This document shows, in pieces, positions 8,366-16,133 of a DNA stretch of 64,000 nt. Position 1 is the stretch's first letter. Each line of letters begins with the position of its first letter. Below the pieces are notes generated by a model. The model was given only the letters and a program-made list of their open reading frames with translations, was not told the origin of the DNA and made no database searches. The DNA lies in contig NZ_JAPENX010000001.1 of assembly GCF_026341815.1 (NCBI RefSeq), positions 3,410,001 to 3,474,000 of the forward strand. Direction: 5' to 3'. Made by a program: the position numbers and the translations under genes. Source of the stretch: Streptomyces sp. NBC_00572. GTDB lineage: Bacteria > Actinomycetota > Actinomycetes > Streptomycetales > Streptomycetaceae.

Positions 8366-8731
8366 ATGGTGCAGAGCAAGGCAAGCGATGTCGACGGCTA
8401 CCTGACCGAGGTCCCTGAAGAACGCAGGACCGCGCTGGCCAAGGTGCGGCAGCTGTGCCGCGAGGAGCTGGTGGGCTTCGACGAGGTCATGGCGTACGGG
8501 ATGCCCGCATACGAGCGGGACGGCGCCTGCGAGATCGCGTTTGCCAGCCAGAAGCAGTACATCTCGTTCTATCTCATGCGCGGTGACGTCTGTGAGGCGT
8601 TCGAGGAACGGCTGACCGGGCAGGACATGGGCAAGGGGTGCCTGCGGTTCCGCAGGCCGGAGAACATCGACTTCGGCCTGCTGCGGGATCTGCTCAAGGC
8701 CACCGAGGCCCGGCCCGGCACGATCTGCTGA
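8366..8731 (+). CDS. DUF1801 family protein
   Basis: A 121-aa cytoplasmic protein of the DUF1801 (YdhG/YjbR-like, double-wing) family. Diagnostic segments are YLTEVPEERRTALAKVRQLC at the start, then FDEVMAYGMPAYERDG, IAFASQKQYISFYLMRG and GKGCLRFRRPENIDFGLLRD. The biochemical function is unknown for the family. The start has no ribosome binding site but a well-placed promoter, so translation is probably leaderless. It converges with the GNAT gene, with 14 bases between the stops. Confidence 0.85.
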   Translation: MVQSKASDVDGYLTEVPEERRTALAKVRQLCREELVGFDEVMAYGMPAYERDGACEIAFASQKQYISFYLMRGDVCEAFEERLTGQDMGKGCLRFRRPENIDFGLLRDLLKATEARPGTIC

Positions 8732-8745
8732 CACCGCCAGGTGCT

Positions 8746-9231
8746 TCAGCGGGGCCGCCAGGCGTAGCGGACGTCCGGCTCGCGTTCCTCGTTGCGCAGG
8801 CCGTCCGTCCACTCCACCGCGACGAAGCCGTGCCGCTCGTAGAACCGCTGCGCCGGGGCGTTGACCTGGAACGTCCACAGGTCCAGCCCCCGCGGCCGCT
8901 GCCGCTTGGCCAGGTCCATGAAGCGGTCGCCGAGGCCTCGGCCGCGCCACGACGGGTCGAGGTAGAGCTGTTCCAGGTGCCCACCGTCCTCGCCGCCCTC
9001 CTCGTCCCCGCCGTCGAGCACCAGCAGCCCCACCACGCCGGGCTCGGCGACCGCCACCCAGGTCTCGTGGTGCGGCACGACCACGTGGGCGAACCAGCTC
9101 CGCACCGCGTCGTCGCCGTGCGCGCGGCGCACGGTCGGCAGCGCGGCGCCGAAGGAACGCAGCCACACGTCGGCCACGGCGGTCGCGTCGGAGGCCTCCG
9201 CACGCCGGAGGGCAAGATCATCGGTGTTCAT
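8746..9231 (-). CDS. GNAT family N-acetyltransferase
   Basis: GCN5-related acetyltransferase of 161 aa. The fold elements run in order: LRRAEASDATAVADVW (beta1-alpha1), VVGLLVLDGG (beta4), HLEQLYLDPSWRGRGLGDRF (beta4 end plus the acetyl-CoA pyrophosphate loop, RGRGLG) and WTFQVNAPAQRFYERHGF (the late alpha4/beta motif). The acceptor substrate is unknown. ATG 9231 (MNTDDLALRRAE) is chosen; an in-frame codon at 9264 would add an unrelated 11-residue tail. A short acidic Gly stretch, GGDEEGGEDGG, sits before the catalytic strand. Confidence 0.85.
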   Translation of the reverse strand: MNTDDLALRRAEASDATAVADVWLRSFGAALPTVRRAHGDDAVRSWFAHVVVPHHETWVAVAEPGVVGLLVLDGGDEEGGEDGGHLEQLYLDPSWRGRGLGDRFMDLAKRQRPRGLDLWTFQVNAPAQRFYERHGFVAVEWTDGLRNEEREPDVRYAWRPR

Positions 9232-9391
9232 GCTCACGGTGCGCGACGATCGGGCCCCGCGCACGCGAGTTGCGGGCCGCCCGTGCGGCCGGACTGGCGC
9301 GACGGCCGGGTCGTTGCCGAAGATCCGGACACGGCCACCCTCGCCGCCCGGGACGTTCGCCGCCTAGCCGCCTCGCCGCTGCGGCGGCCCG

Positions 9392-9850
9392 TTATCCGGA
9401 GTCCCGGACGCGGGAAGGTCCGCGGTAAGGGAGTGTCTGGCTGTAGACGACGCTGGTGGTCGTGCTGCCGAAGCCGGCCAGCTCGTCCATGAGGGTCTCC
9501 AGGTGTTCCATGGAGGTCGCGGCCACCTTCAGGGTGTAGCAGTCGTCGCCGGTGGTGCGCAGGCACTCCAGGATCTCCCGGCGCTCGGCGAGCAGCCGCC
9601 GCAGCGGCTGGTGGTGGTTGCCCGGGTACTTCAGCCGGACGACGGCGAGTACGGGATAGCCGACCTTGGCCAGGTTCACCACGGCGTGATAGCCGGTGAT
9701 GACGCCCAACGCCTCCAGGTTCCGCACCCGTTCCGTGGTGGCCGAGGAGCTGAGTTTCACCCGCCTCCCCAACTCGCTCAGGGAGATACGGGCCTCCTGC
9801 TGCAGCTGCTCGATGATCGCCCAGTCGACTTCGTCAAGATTCGCGGCCAT
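9392..9850 (-). CDS. Lrp/AsnC family transcriptional regulator
   Basis: A 152-aa regulator of the feast/famine type. Residues 1-60 are the winged HTH (LDEVDWAIIEQLQQEARISL, then LGRRVKLSSSATTERVRNLE). Residues 65-145 are the RAM/AsnC effector domain with VLAVVRLKYPG and the CLRTTGDDCYTLKVAATSME strand pair. Such proteins form octamers and respond to amino acids. The gene is divergent from the LLM oxidoreductase, 93 bases apart, which makes that gene and its partner deaminase likely targets. ATG 9850 is preceded by TAGCAT at six bases and no ribosome binding site, so it is probably leaderless. Confidence 0.9.
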   Translation of the reverse strand: MAANLDEVDWAIIEQLQQEARISLSELGRRVKLSSSATTERVRNLEALGVITGYHAVVNLAKVGYPVLAVVRLKYPGNHHQPLRRLLAERREILECLRTTGDDCYTLKVAATSMEHLETLMDELAGFGSTTTSVVYSQTLPYRGPSRVRDSG

Positions 9851-9943
9851 ATCGCGATGCTACCGGCAGAAGCACGGGAGAAGTCCTGCATCACCGGGAG
9901 TTTCCAGTTCCGTATCCCGCTGTCGCAGGGATAGCCTCGGGCC
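9851..9943. promoter_or_regulatory. divergent promoter region, two leaderless starts
   Basis: On the minus strand, TAGCAT (9862-9857) stands six bases before the Lrp start. On the plus strand, TAGCCT (9932-9937) stands six bases before the LLM start. Between them lies a loose dyad, TCCTGC at 9884-9889 and GCAGGGA at 9925-9931, a plausible site for the adjacent Lrp-type regulator. The dyad is weak evidence by itself. Confidence 0.45.
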
Positions 9944-10861
9944 ATGCAACTAGGCGTCAACGTCCCGAACTTCGGACCCGGGACCGATCCCGGCGTCCTG
10001 CGCGAGTGGGCGCGGACCGTGGAGGGACTCGGCTTCGACCTCCTGATGGTGTCGGATCACGTGGCTGTCACCCCGGACGTGGCCGAGCGGTACCCGGAGC
10101 CGTTCTACGAGCCGTTCACCACGCTGTCCTGGCTGGCCGGCATCACCACCGGGCTCCGGCTGGGCACCACCGTCCTGGTGCTGCCCTACCGGCATCCGCT
10201 CCTGGTGGCACGCATGGCGACCAACCTCCAGCAGCTCAGTGGCGGCCGGTTCGTCCTCGGGGTCGGCGTCGGCTGGGCGCGTCAGGAATTCGAGGCGCTC
10301 GGCGTGCCGTTCACCCGGCGAGGCAAGCTCACCGACGCATACCTGGGCACCCTGCGGGACACCTGGCGCGCGCAGGCGGAGACCACCACGACGGCTGCGG
10401 TGTCCGCCCCGGTCCACGACCAAGTCCACGACCCAATCCCCGCCCCGGTCCACGACCAAGTCCACGACCCAATCCCCGCATCGGTCCACACCCCGGTCCC
10501 CGTCTGGGTCGGCGGCCACAGCGAGGCGGCGATCCGGCGTACCGTCAGGTTCGGCGACGCCTGGCACCCGCTGCGGCTCCCCCTGGCCCGAATGCGCTCG
10601 GTCCTGTCGGAGCACTCGCTGCCGGCATTCGCGCCCCGCATCGCCCTTCGCCTGACCGACAAACCGGTCGACGACCCCGAACGGCCCGCCGGTGTCGGCA
10701 CCGTCGAGCAGATCCTCGACGACCTTGAGCAGCTCCGCCTGCTCGGTGCCGACACGGTCGTGTTCGACCCGTACCACGGAGATCCGGAGGAGACCCGCCG
10801 GCCCGACCAGGCCTGGCAGGCGCTCACCGCCGTGGCCACCCGATGGAGGAGTGCATCGTGA
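9944..10861 (+). CDS. LLM-class F420-dependent oxidoreductase
   Basis: A 305-aa TIM-barrel oxidoreductase of the luciferase-like/F420 group. Signature segments are LGVNVPNFGPGTDPGVLREW, FDLLMVSDHVAV, GLRLGTTVLVLPYRHPLLVA and GRFVLGVGVGWARQEFEALG, with VWVGGHSEAAIRRTVRFGD in the second half. It probably uses F420 rather than FMN, by family similarity. Residues 157-187, just before the WVGG strand, are an inserted 12-residue tandem repeat rich in VHDQVHDPIPAP. It comes from a 36-bp duplication in the DNA and replaces a short loop. The stop overlaps the deaminase start, so the two are translationally coupled. Confidence 0.87.
   Translation: MQLGVNVPNFGPGTDPGVLREWARTVEGLGFDLLMVSDHVAVTPDVAERYPEPFYEPFTTLSWLAGITTGLRLGTTVLVLPYRHPLLVARMATNLQQLSGGRFVLGVGVGWARQEFEALGVPFTRRGKLTDAYLGTLRDTWRAQAETTTTAAVSAPVHDQVHDPIPAPVHDQVHDPIPASVHTPVPVWVGGHSEAAIRRTVRFGDAWHPLRLPLARMRSVLSEHSLPAFAPRIALRLTDKPVDDPERPAGVGTVEQILDDLEQLRLLGADTVVFDPYHGDPEETRRPDQAWQALTAVATRWRSAS
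10411..10482 (+). repeat. 36-bp tandem duplication inside the LLM gene
   Basis: Two adjacent 36-bp units, 10411-10446 and 10447-10482, are identical except for the last bases; a third partial copy (GGTCCACACCCCGGTCC) follows. Each unit is 12 codons, so the frame is kept. Within a unit there is an older 12-13 bp sub-repeat (GTCCACGAC). Confidence 0.9.
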
Positions 10862-11292
10862 TCACCACCGCCGACGAGACCCTGCTGCGGCGCGCCATCG
10901 GCATCGCGGCCCATGCCGTCACCCTGGGCGACGCACCGTACGGCTCCCTGCTGGCCGGCCCGGACGGCACCGTGCTCGCCGAGGCCCACAACACGGTGCG
11001 GCGCGACGACGACATCACCGCCCACCCGGAGCTGAAGCTCGCCCGCTGGGCGGCCCGCGAGCTCGACCCGGAGACGGCCGCACGGGTCACCCTGTACACC
11101 AGCTGCCAGCCCTGCGGCATGTGCGCCGGCGGCATCGTCCGCTCCGGGATCGGCCGGGTCGTCCATGCCCTCTCCACCGAGCAACTCGTCGAACTCAACC
11201 CGCAGTCGGGCGCCTGGCCGGCGGTGGCGCAGGAGGGCCCGGCACTGTTCGACGAGGCGCGCGCGCCGATCGACGCCTACTACCGGCCGTAG
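10858..11292 (+). CDS. nucleoside/cytidine deaminase family protein
   Basis: A zinc-dependent deaminase of 144 aa in the CMP/dCMP and guanine/tRNA-adenosine deaminase fold. The catalytic set is visible: His56-Pro-Glu58 (normally HAE) and SCQPCGMCAGG with Cys86 and Cys89 as zinc ligands. HPE instead of HAE is less common but keeps both functional residues. The substrate is unknown; stand-alone members deaminate cytosine, guanine or related bases. GTG 10858 is preferred: GGAGGAG lies six bases upstream and GTGA overlaps the stop of the LLM gene. ATG 10843 would place that same GGAGG inside the reading frame. Confidence 0.85.
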   Translation: MITTADETLLRRAIGIAAHAVTLGDAPYGSLLAGPDGTVLAEAHNTVRRDDDITAHPELKLARWAARELDPETAARVTLYTSCQPCGMCAGGIVRSGIGRVVHALSTEQLVELNPQSGAWPAVAQEGPALFDEARAPIDAYYRP

Positions 11293-11638
11293 CTCCCGCG
11301 GACCGCTCGGACCGCTCGGACCGGTTCGACGGCTGCCCGGTCACCTCCACGGTCGTGGGGACGGCGACGAGCGCGCCCGGCGTCCAGGAGGCGGTGGCGG
11401 GCGCCGATCTGACCGGTGCGAAGCCGACCGGCGCGAGCGTCGAGGAAGCGATCGCCACCGGAACCAAGGGGCTGCCCGCCGGAGCCCGTACCCAACGGCC
11501 CTCCGGCCAGGGCTGGTTGACCCTGATCCGGCGGCCCGGCAACCGGGGTGACGCGGGTCACATTCCGGGATGTCACATCTCGGCGAGCTCGTTCCGTCCT
11601 GGGGGTGTAGTCACCGACCGACGATGGAGGAACCCGCC
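11293..11638. other. 346-bp intergenic region, no gene recognised
   Basis: It begins with three 9-bp units (GACCGCTCG, GACCGCTCG, GACCGGTTC) at 11301-11327. Open frames exist on both strands, but none resembles a known protein. The last part holds the ribosome binding site GGAGGA (11626-11631) for the AhpD-like gene. A decayed gene in 11330-11560 is possible but not demonstrable. Confidence 0.4.
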
Positions 11639-12112
11639 ATGAACGCTCGCCTGAACATGTTCGACAGCCCGGTCGCCGTCAAGGCCTGGAAGCACATCAT
11701 CGCGGCGGGCAAGGTGCTCGCGGACGCGTCGCTGCCGGCCGCCACCGTGGAGCTGATGAGGATCCGCGCCAGCCAGATCAACGGGTGCGGCTTCTGCCTC
11801 GACATGCACACCAAGGACGCCACCGCCGCCGGGGAGACCCCGATACGGCTCCACCTCGTCGCCGCCTGGCGCGAGGCCACCGTCTTCACCGACGCCGAGC
11901 GCGCCGCCCTGGAGCTGACGGAACAGGGCACCCGCCTCGCCGACGGCGCCGGCGGCGTCACGGACGAGGCATGGGCCAACGCCGCCAAGTACTTCGACGA
12001 GGACCAGCTCGCCGCCCTGGTCTCCCAGATCGCGCTCATCAACGCCTTCAACCGGGCCAACGTCATGATCCAGCAGCCCGCCGGCGGCTACCAGCCCGGC
12101 CAGTACGCCTAG
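11639..12112 (+). CDS. AhpD/carboxymuconolactone decarboxylase family protein
   Basis: A 157-aa member of the CMD/AhpD superfamily, all-helical and cytoplasmic. The redox-type active site is intact: INGCGFCLDMH gives Cys50, Cys53 and His57, as in alkylhydroperoxidase AhpD-like proteins, which reduce peroxides through a thiol relay. The rest (FTDAERAALELTEQGTRL, then LINAFNRANVM) matches the YnjA/peroxidase-related branch. ATG 11639 has GGAGGA seven bases upstream. The downstream neighbour is a DoxX protein; this pair, sometimes with a SigJ-type sigma factor, is common in actinomycetes and suggests a thiol or peroxide stress role. No sigma gene accompanies it here. Confidence 0.88.
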   Translation: MNARLNMFDSPVAVKAWKHIIAAGKVLADASLPAATVELMRIRASQINGCGFCLDMHTKDATAAGETPIRLHLVAAWREATVFTDAERAALELTEQGTRLADGAGGVTDEAWANAAKYFDEDQLAALVSQIALINAFNRANVMIQQPAGGYQPGQYA

Positions 12113-12156
12113 CCGCGCCCGCGCCTCCCCCCCCGTAACGGTTGAAGGAGAACTCC

Positions 12157-12543
12157 ATGAACCTCGCCCTGTGGATCGTCACCGGACTGCTCGCGCTCGC
12201 CTACCTCGCCGGCGGCGGGTACAAGCTGGTCACCCCGAAGACGAAGATCGCCGCCGCGGGGCCGAGCGGGCAGTGGGTCGAGGACTTCAGCGACGGGGGA
12301 GTCAAGGCCATCGGGGCCCTGGAGGCCCTGGCCGCCCTGGGTCTGGTCCTGCCCGCGGTGCTCGGCATCGCACCGGTCCTCGTGCCGCTGGCCGCCGTCG
12401 GGCTGCTGCTGGTCATGGTGGGAGCGGTGATCGTCCGGATCCGGCGTCGGGAGCTGAAGCTCGTGGGCGTGGACCTGGCCTACATCGTCCTCATCGGGTT
12501 CGTGGTGTGGGGCCGCTTCGGTCCCGAGGCCTTCACCGGTTGA
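12157..12543 (+). CDS. DoxX family membrane protein
   Basis: A 128-aa integral membrane protein with four predicted helices (LALWIVTGLLALAYLAGGGY, then AIGALEALAALGLVLPAVLG, VPLAAVGLLLVMVGAVIVRI and LAYIVLIGFVVWGRF). DoxX family proteins associate with membrane redox and thiol-stress systems; the exact role here is unknown. ATG 12157 has AAGGAG six bases upstream, so the in-frame TTG at 12142, which overlaps that site, is rejected. Only 44 bases separate it from the AhpD-like gene, and the two probably form an operon ending at the hairpin 12551-12592. Confidence 0.85.
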   Translation: MNLALWIVTGLLALAYLAGGGYKLVTPKTKIAAAGPSGQWVEDFSDGGVKAIGALEALAALGLVLPAVLGIAPVLVPLAAVGLLLVMVGAVIVRIRRRELKLVGVDLAYIVLIGFVVWGRFGPEAFTG

Positions 12544-12550
12544 CCGACTA

Positions 12551-12592
12551 CGTCGATGGCCCGCCCGGACGGATCCGGGCGGGCCATCGACG
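12551..12592. terminator. perfect 19-bp inverted repeat, bidirectional terminator
   Basis: CGTCGATGGCCCGCCCGGA at 12551-12569 is exactly complementary to 12574-12592 around a 4-base loop. It lies between the convergent DoxX and ABC permease genes and can stop transcription from both sides. Confidence 0.85.
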
Positions 12593-12616
12593 TACTGCAC
12601 GCGCCACCCGGCGCAC

Positions 12617-14269
12617 CTACCCCTTGCTGACCGCCGCCAGGATCTCCGGCAGCCGCCTCGCCGTCCGCGGTGCCGCCACCTTCAGGCCCGCCCAGACGAG
12701 GAGCGCGCCGTAGAGCGTGCCGGCCGGGAGCAGGAGCCAGAGCAGGGACTCCTGGTCGGAGAGGTGGAGGTAGATCGTCCCGCCGATCAGCGGGGCGCAC
12801 AGCAGCGGGGCCGTGAGCATGCCGCCGAGGATCGAGATCCACGCCAGAGCGCCCTGTCCCGGAGCCACGTTCTTGTAGCCGCTGTCCTGCGGGATCGAGT
12901 ACGGGAAGGTGGCCGAGGCCACCGAGCCCGTCGCCAGCATCGCGCCGAGCAGGGCGAGCGCCAGGCCGACGGCGTCCGGGAGCCGCGACCACTCGCCCAG
13001 GACGGCGACCGTGAGGACCGTGACGAAGACCGCGTACGGGAGGGTGACCATGAGCAGGGCCAGGGTCCGCGCCCGGAGTTCGGCGTACGCGTCGGCCGTC
13101 GTGGAGATGGTCTGGGCGACCATCCAGAACGCCGAGGTGTCCTGCCCGAACTGGTTGTACATCAGCATGCCGAGCATGCCGGAGGCGAAGCACGCCCAGT
13201 AGATCGAGCCCGTGCCCTGGAGCGCGTTGACGAGCGGGACGATCAGGCCGAGCGCGAGCGAGGTCACGGCCCCGGCCTTCGTCTTCGGGTCGCGCCACAG
13301 GTAGCGCAGGCTGCGCTCCATGACCGCGCCCGTGCGCCCGTCCGGGAGGATCCGGCCGAGCAGCCCCGTACGGTCGGACTTGGCACGGACGGACGCGTCC
13401 GAGGCCGCGCCGATGGTCGAGCCGTCGGGCTCCACCATCAGCCGCACCAGGCTCCGCTGCCACCAGTACCCGAGTCCCGCGAGCGTGGCCGCCGTGAGCA
13501 GCAGCCGGACCGCCGCCACCACGTAGTCGCCCTGGCTCGCGGAGTCGACCGCGCCGATCGCGGCGGCCGGCGGCAGCCAGCCGACGACGGCCGTCGCCGG
13601 TTCGAGCGACTCCAGGCCGCCGGCCTGGCCCAGGCGCTGGGCGGCGAAGTTCACGACCTGCATGCCGACCGCGATGATCAGACCGCTGAGCAGCGCCAGG
13701 TCCCGGCCCTTGCGGGAGGTGAGGAGCCGGACGTTGGCGGCGGCCACGGCCCGGGACAGCGCCACGCACGTGACGGTCACGAGGGGGACGGCGAGGACGG
13801 CGACGACCGTGCCGGCCGCGCCGTGCGCGACGGACAGTGCCGCGCCCAGGACCAGGACGAAGGTGAGGACGGGGCCGATACCCACGAGGGAGGCCACGAG
13901 CAGCGCCCGGACCAGCGGCCGCGGCCGCAGCGGCAGCATGACGAGTCGCGACGGGTCGAGGGTCTCGTCGCCGCTCGGGATGAACAGCGGCATCACCGTC
14001 CAGGAGAGCGCGAGCGCCCCCGTGATGAGGATCGCGATGCTGTCGGCATCGGCGCTGCCCCGCATGAGCACGAAGGACAGCAGCAGGGCCGCGGCGAAGA
14101 GCGCTCCGAGGACGATGGACACGATGTACGCGGCCGTACGCCCGCTCGACTGCCGCAGCCCGTTGCGCAGCAGGCTCAACTTGAGCCGCACGAAGACGGA
14201 GGTGAGGGAGGGGACGGGACCGGCCGTGGCCGTGGTGCCGGTGGTGGTCGTGGTCGGGAAGGCGTTCAT
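12617..14269 (-). CDS. ABC transporter permease
   Basis: Large integral membrane protein of 550 aa with about 12 hydrophobic segments, among them AAYIVSIVLGALFAAALLLS, LFVASLVGIGPVLTFV-like helices and, late, VTLPYAVFVTVLTVAVLG. No recognisable soluble domain. It is the membrane partner of the ATPase at 14266, whose stop codon overlaps this start by four bases (ATGA), so the two are translationally coupled. The architecture (one ATPase plus a long single permease) is that of ABC-2-like exporters. The cargo is unknown; drug, lipid or peptide export are the usual possibilities. The start is ATG 14269, followed by a Thr-rich stretch before the first helix. Confidence 0.85.
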   Translation of the reverse strand: MNAFPTTTTTGTTATAGPVPSLTSVFVRLKLSLLRNGLRQSSGRTAAYIVSIVLGALFAAALLLSFVLMRGSADADSIAILITGALALSWTVMPLFIPSGDETLDPSRLVMLPLRPRPLVRALLVASLVGIGPVLTFVLVLGAALSVAHGAAGTVVAVLAVPLVTVTCVALSRAVAAANVRLLTSRKGRDLALLSGLIIAVGMQVVNFAAQRLGQAGGLESLEPATAVVGWLPPAAAIGAVDSASQGDYVVAAVRLLLTAATLAGLGYWWQRSLVRLMVEPDGSTIGAASDASVRAKSDRTGLLGRILPDGRTGAVMERSLRYLWRDPKTKAGAVTSLALGLIVPLVNALQGTGSIYWACFASGMLGMLMYNQFGQDTSAFWMVAQTISTTADAYAELRARTLALLMVTLPYAVFVTVLTVAVLGEWSRLPDAVGLALALLGAMLATGSVASATFPYSIPQDSGYKNVAPGQGALAWISILGGMLTAPLLCAPLIGGTIYLHLSDQESLLWLLLPAGTLYGALLVWAGLKVAAPRTARRLPEILAAVSKG

Positions 14270-15111
14270 CGCTGCGCCCCGCCGCCCAGCCAGTCCAGCG
14301 AGTCGCCCGCCGCCTCGCGTCCGTTCGCGCCGACCAGTTCCAGGAACGCGGCCTGGAGCGAGGGCGCGTCGCCCCGTACCTCGGCGAGCGTGCCCTGTGC
14401 GCGGATCCGGCCCGCGGCCATCACGGCGACCCAGTCGCAGAGCGACTCGACCAGCTCCATGACGTGGCTGGAGAAGACGACGGTGGCGCCGGAGGAGGTG
14501 TACCGCTCCAGGACCCCGCGGATGGTCTGCGCGGAGACCGGGTCGACGCCCTCGAAGGGCTCGTCGAGGAAGAGCACCTCGGGGTTGTGGAGCAGCGCCG
14601 CCGCGAGCCCGATCTTCTTCCGCATACCGGTCGAGTAGTCGACGACCAGCTTGTTCTGCGAGCCGGTCAGGTCGAGCACGTCGAGGAGCTGCGCGGCCCG
14701 CTTGTCGACCTCGGCGCCGGGCAGCCCTCGCAGCCGGCCGCTGTACGCGAGGAGTTCACGGCCCGAGAGTCGCTCGAAGAGCCGCAGGCCCTCCGGCAGG
14801 ATGCCGATCCGGGCCTTGACCTGGGCGACCGACTCCGGATCGGCCCATACGTCGTGTCCGGCGACCTGGATGCGGCCCTGGTCGGGGCGGAGCAGGCCGG
14901 TGATCATCGAGAGGGTGGTGGTCTTGCCGGCGCCGTTGGGCCCCACGAGCCCGATGAACTTGCCCGCGGGCAGGACCAGGTCGATCCCGTTCACCGCGAT
15001 CTGCTGGCCGAATCGTTTCCACAAGCCCTCGACACGCACAGCGGGCACCGCACCGTCCCCCGGTGCGGCGCCCGTCTTGTCGAACGCTCCGTCAAATGCC
15101 TGGTCAGGCAT
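14266..15111 (-). CDS. ABC transporter ATP-binding protein
   Basis: ABC ATPase of 281 aa, the motor of the exporter with the permease at 12617. Walker A is GPNGAGKTT at about residues 57-65, the signature is YSTGMRKKIGLA, Walker B is VLFLDEPFEGVD, and the switch His is in VFSSHVMELVE. The first 25 residues are an acidic Gly/Ala leader that relatives often lack. It is likely first in a two-gene operon, promoter in 15112-15148, separated from the upstream primase-like gene by the hairpin at 15149. Confidence 0.92.
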   Translation of the reverse strand: MPDQAFDGAFDKTGAAPGDGAVPAVRVEGLWKRFGQQIAVNGIDLVLPAGKFIGLVGPNGAGKTTTLSMITGLLRPDQGRIQVAGHDVWADPESVAQVKARIGILPEGLRLFERLSGRELLAYSGRLRGLPGAEVDKRAAQLLDVLDLTGSQNKLVVDYSTGMRKKIGLAAALLHNPEVLFLDEPFEGVDPVSAQTIRGVLERYTSSGATVVFSSHVMELVESLCDWVAVMAAGRIRAQGTLAEVRGDAPSLQAAFLELVGANGREAAGDSLDWLGGGAQR

Positions 15112-15148
15112 GGTCTGTCAGCCCCTCGTTCGTCCCCGTGTGTCTTAC

Positions 15149-15173
15149 GGGCCCCACCCTAAGGGTGGGGCCC
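15149..15173. terminator. terminator of the primase-polymerase-like gene
   Basis: GGGCCCCACCCT and AGGGTGGGGCCC form a perfect 12-bp stem with almost no loop, 15 bases beyond the stop at 15188 on the minus strand. Confidence 0.8.
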
Positions 15174-15187
15174 GCGGGGACCCAGGG

Positions 15188-15889
15188 TCAGGACGTCCGG
15201 CTCCTCGCCTCCGCCGCTTCCCGGCCACACGCGTAGGCGAGGGCGCTGATCAGTTCCTCCGCGTCGGGGAGCCAGCGGTTCGCCGGGGTGGGGCGCCGGG
15301 CCCACTGCACCGCGCCGCTGCCGCCGATGCGGGTGGGCGGGGCCGCCACGTAGTGGCCCTCGCCGCGGGTGGTGAGGTCGATGGCGGCCGGGACCCAGCC
15401 GAGCTTGCGGACGAGGTCCGGCACCTTGGTCGCGGCGCCGGGCAGGACGAAGAAGTACATGCGGCGGTCCGGGGTGCAGGTCACCGGGCCGAGCGTCAGC
15501 TCCATCCGCTCCATCCGGGCGAGCGCCAGGAACCCGGCGGACTCGGGCACCTCGATCGCGTCGAACGTGCGGCCCGTCGGCAGCAGGATCGACGATTTCG
15601 GCTGCTTCGACCACATGCGCCGGGCGCCGACCCCGCTGCCGGTCGCCTGGGTCGACCAGTCGGGCCTGACGGCGTGGGCGCCGGGCACGGCGCACGCGTC
15701 CGCGCCGCAGGAGCAGCGCTCCCTGCCCTCGACGGCCTCCAGCCAGGTCCCGGGAAACACGTCCCAGTGCCGCTCTTCCGCGTACCGCACGGCGCTGTCC
15801 AGCAGCTGCTCGCCTCGCTGCTTGGGGATCTGTGCGGCTTCCGTGACTCCGATGGTCTCTTCCACGGTGAACACAACTTCCGCCGCCAC
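15188..15889 (-). CDS. stand-alone primase-polymerase (prim-pol) domain protein
   Basis: A 233-aa protein of the bifunctional DNA primase/polymerase N-terminal family (archaeo-eukaryotic primase fold). Typical features are WDVFPGTWLEAVEG, the Cys-rich insert CSCGADACAVPGAH, RPDWSTQATG, TGRTFDAIEVPESAG at the metal-binding strand, and RGEGHYVAAPP near the end. No helicase or phage gene is near, so it is the chromosomal stand-alone type seen in streptomycetes, of unproven role in replication or repair. The acidic motif reads D-x-x-E rather than the canonical D-x-D, so polymerase activity is not assured. GTG 15889 is taken as start; GTG 15865, which opens at VEETIGVTEAAQ, is an equally plausible choice. 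Confidence 0.75.
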   Translation of the reverse strand: MAAEVVFTVEETIGVTEAAQIPKQRGEQLLDSAVRYAEERHWDVFPGTWLEAVEGRERCSCGADACAVPGAHAVRPDWSTQATGSGVGARRMWSKQPKSSILLPTGRTFDAIEVPESAGFLALARMERMELTLGPVTCTPDRRMYFFVLPGAATKVPDLVRKLGWVPAAIDLTTRGEGHYVAAPPTRIGGSGAVQWARRPTPANRWLPDAEELISALAYACGREAAEARSRTS

Positions 15890-16088
15890 CTGGGGTTACG
15901 GCCAGGGGCCCGAGCGGTGTGAGGCATCGATCCTGCACGCGGGGCGCATCGGTGCACGAGCGGGGGCGCGCGGGGGGCCGGGGAGCGGGGGGTGGGTACG
16001 CACAGGTGGGGGCGCCGGCGGCGAAGTCGCGGCCGACGTGTCCGGTTTCGCGTGTTCACATCGGCATTGACCGGATATCCACCGGGCA

Positions 16089-16111
16089 GTGATCACTCCT
16101 CCAGTGATCAC
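16089..16111. promoter_or_regulatory. twin GTGATCAC palindromes, candidate operator
   Basis: Two perfect 8-bp palindromes GTGATCAC at 16089-16096 and 16104-16111, each preceded by CA or CCA, are spaced 15 bp centre to centre. They lie 23-45 bases before the start of the regulator at 16134, in the region between two divergent genes. Autoregulation by that regulator is a reasonable guess. Confidence 0.5.
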
Positions 16112-16133
16112 CGCACGGCCTCAGGGGGTACTC

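Noticed and set aside
11195..11542. 115-codon minus-strand frame after the deaminase
   Set aside because: Overlaps the deaminase 3' end, has no ribosome binding site and no recognisable fold.
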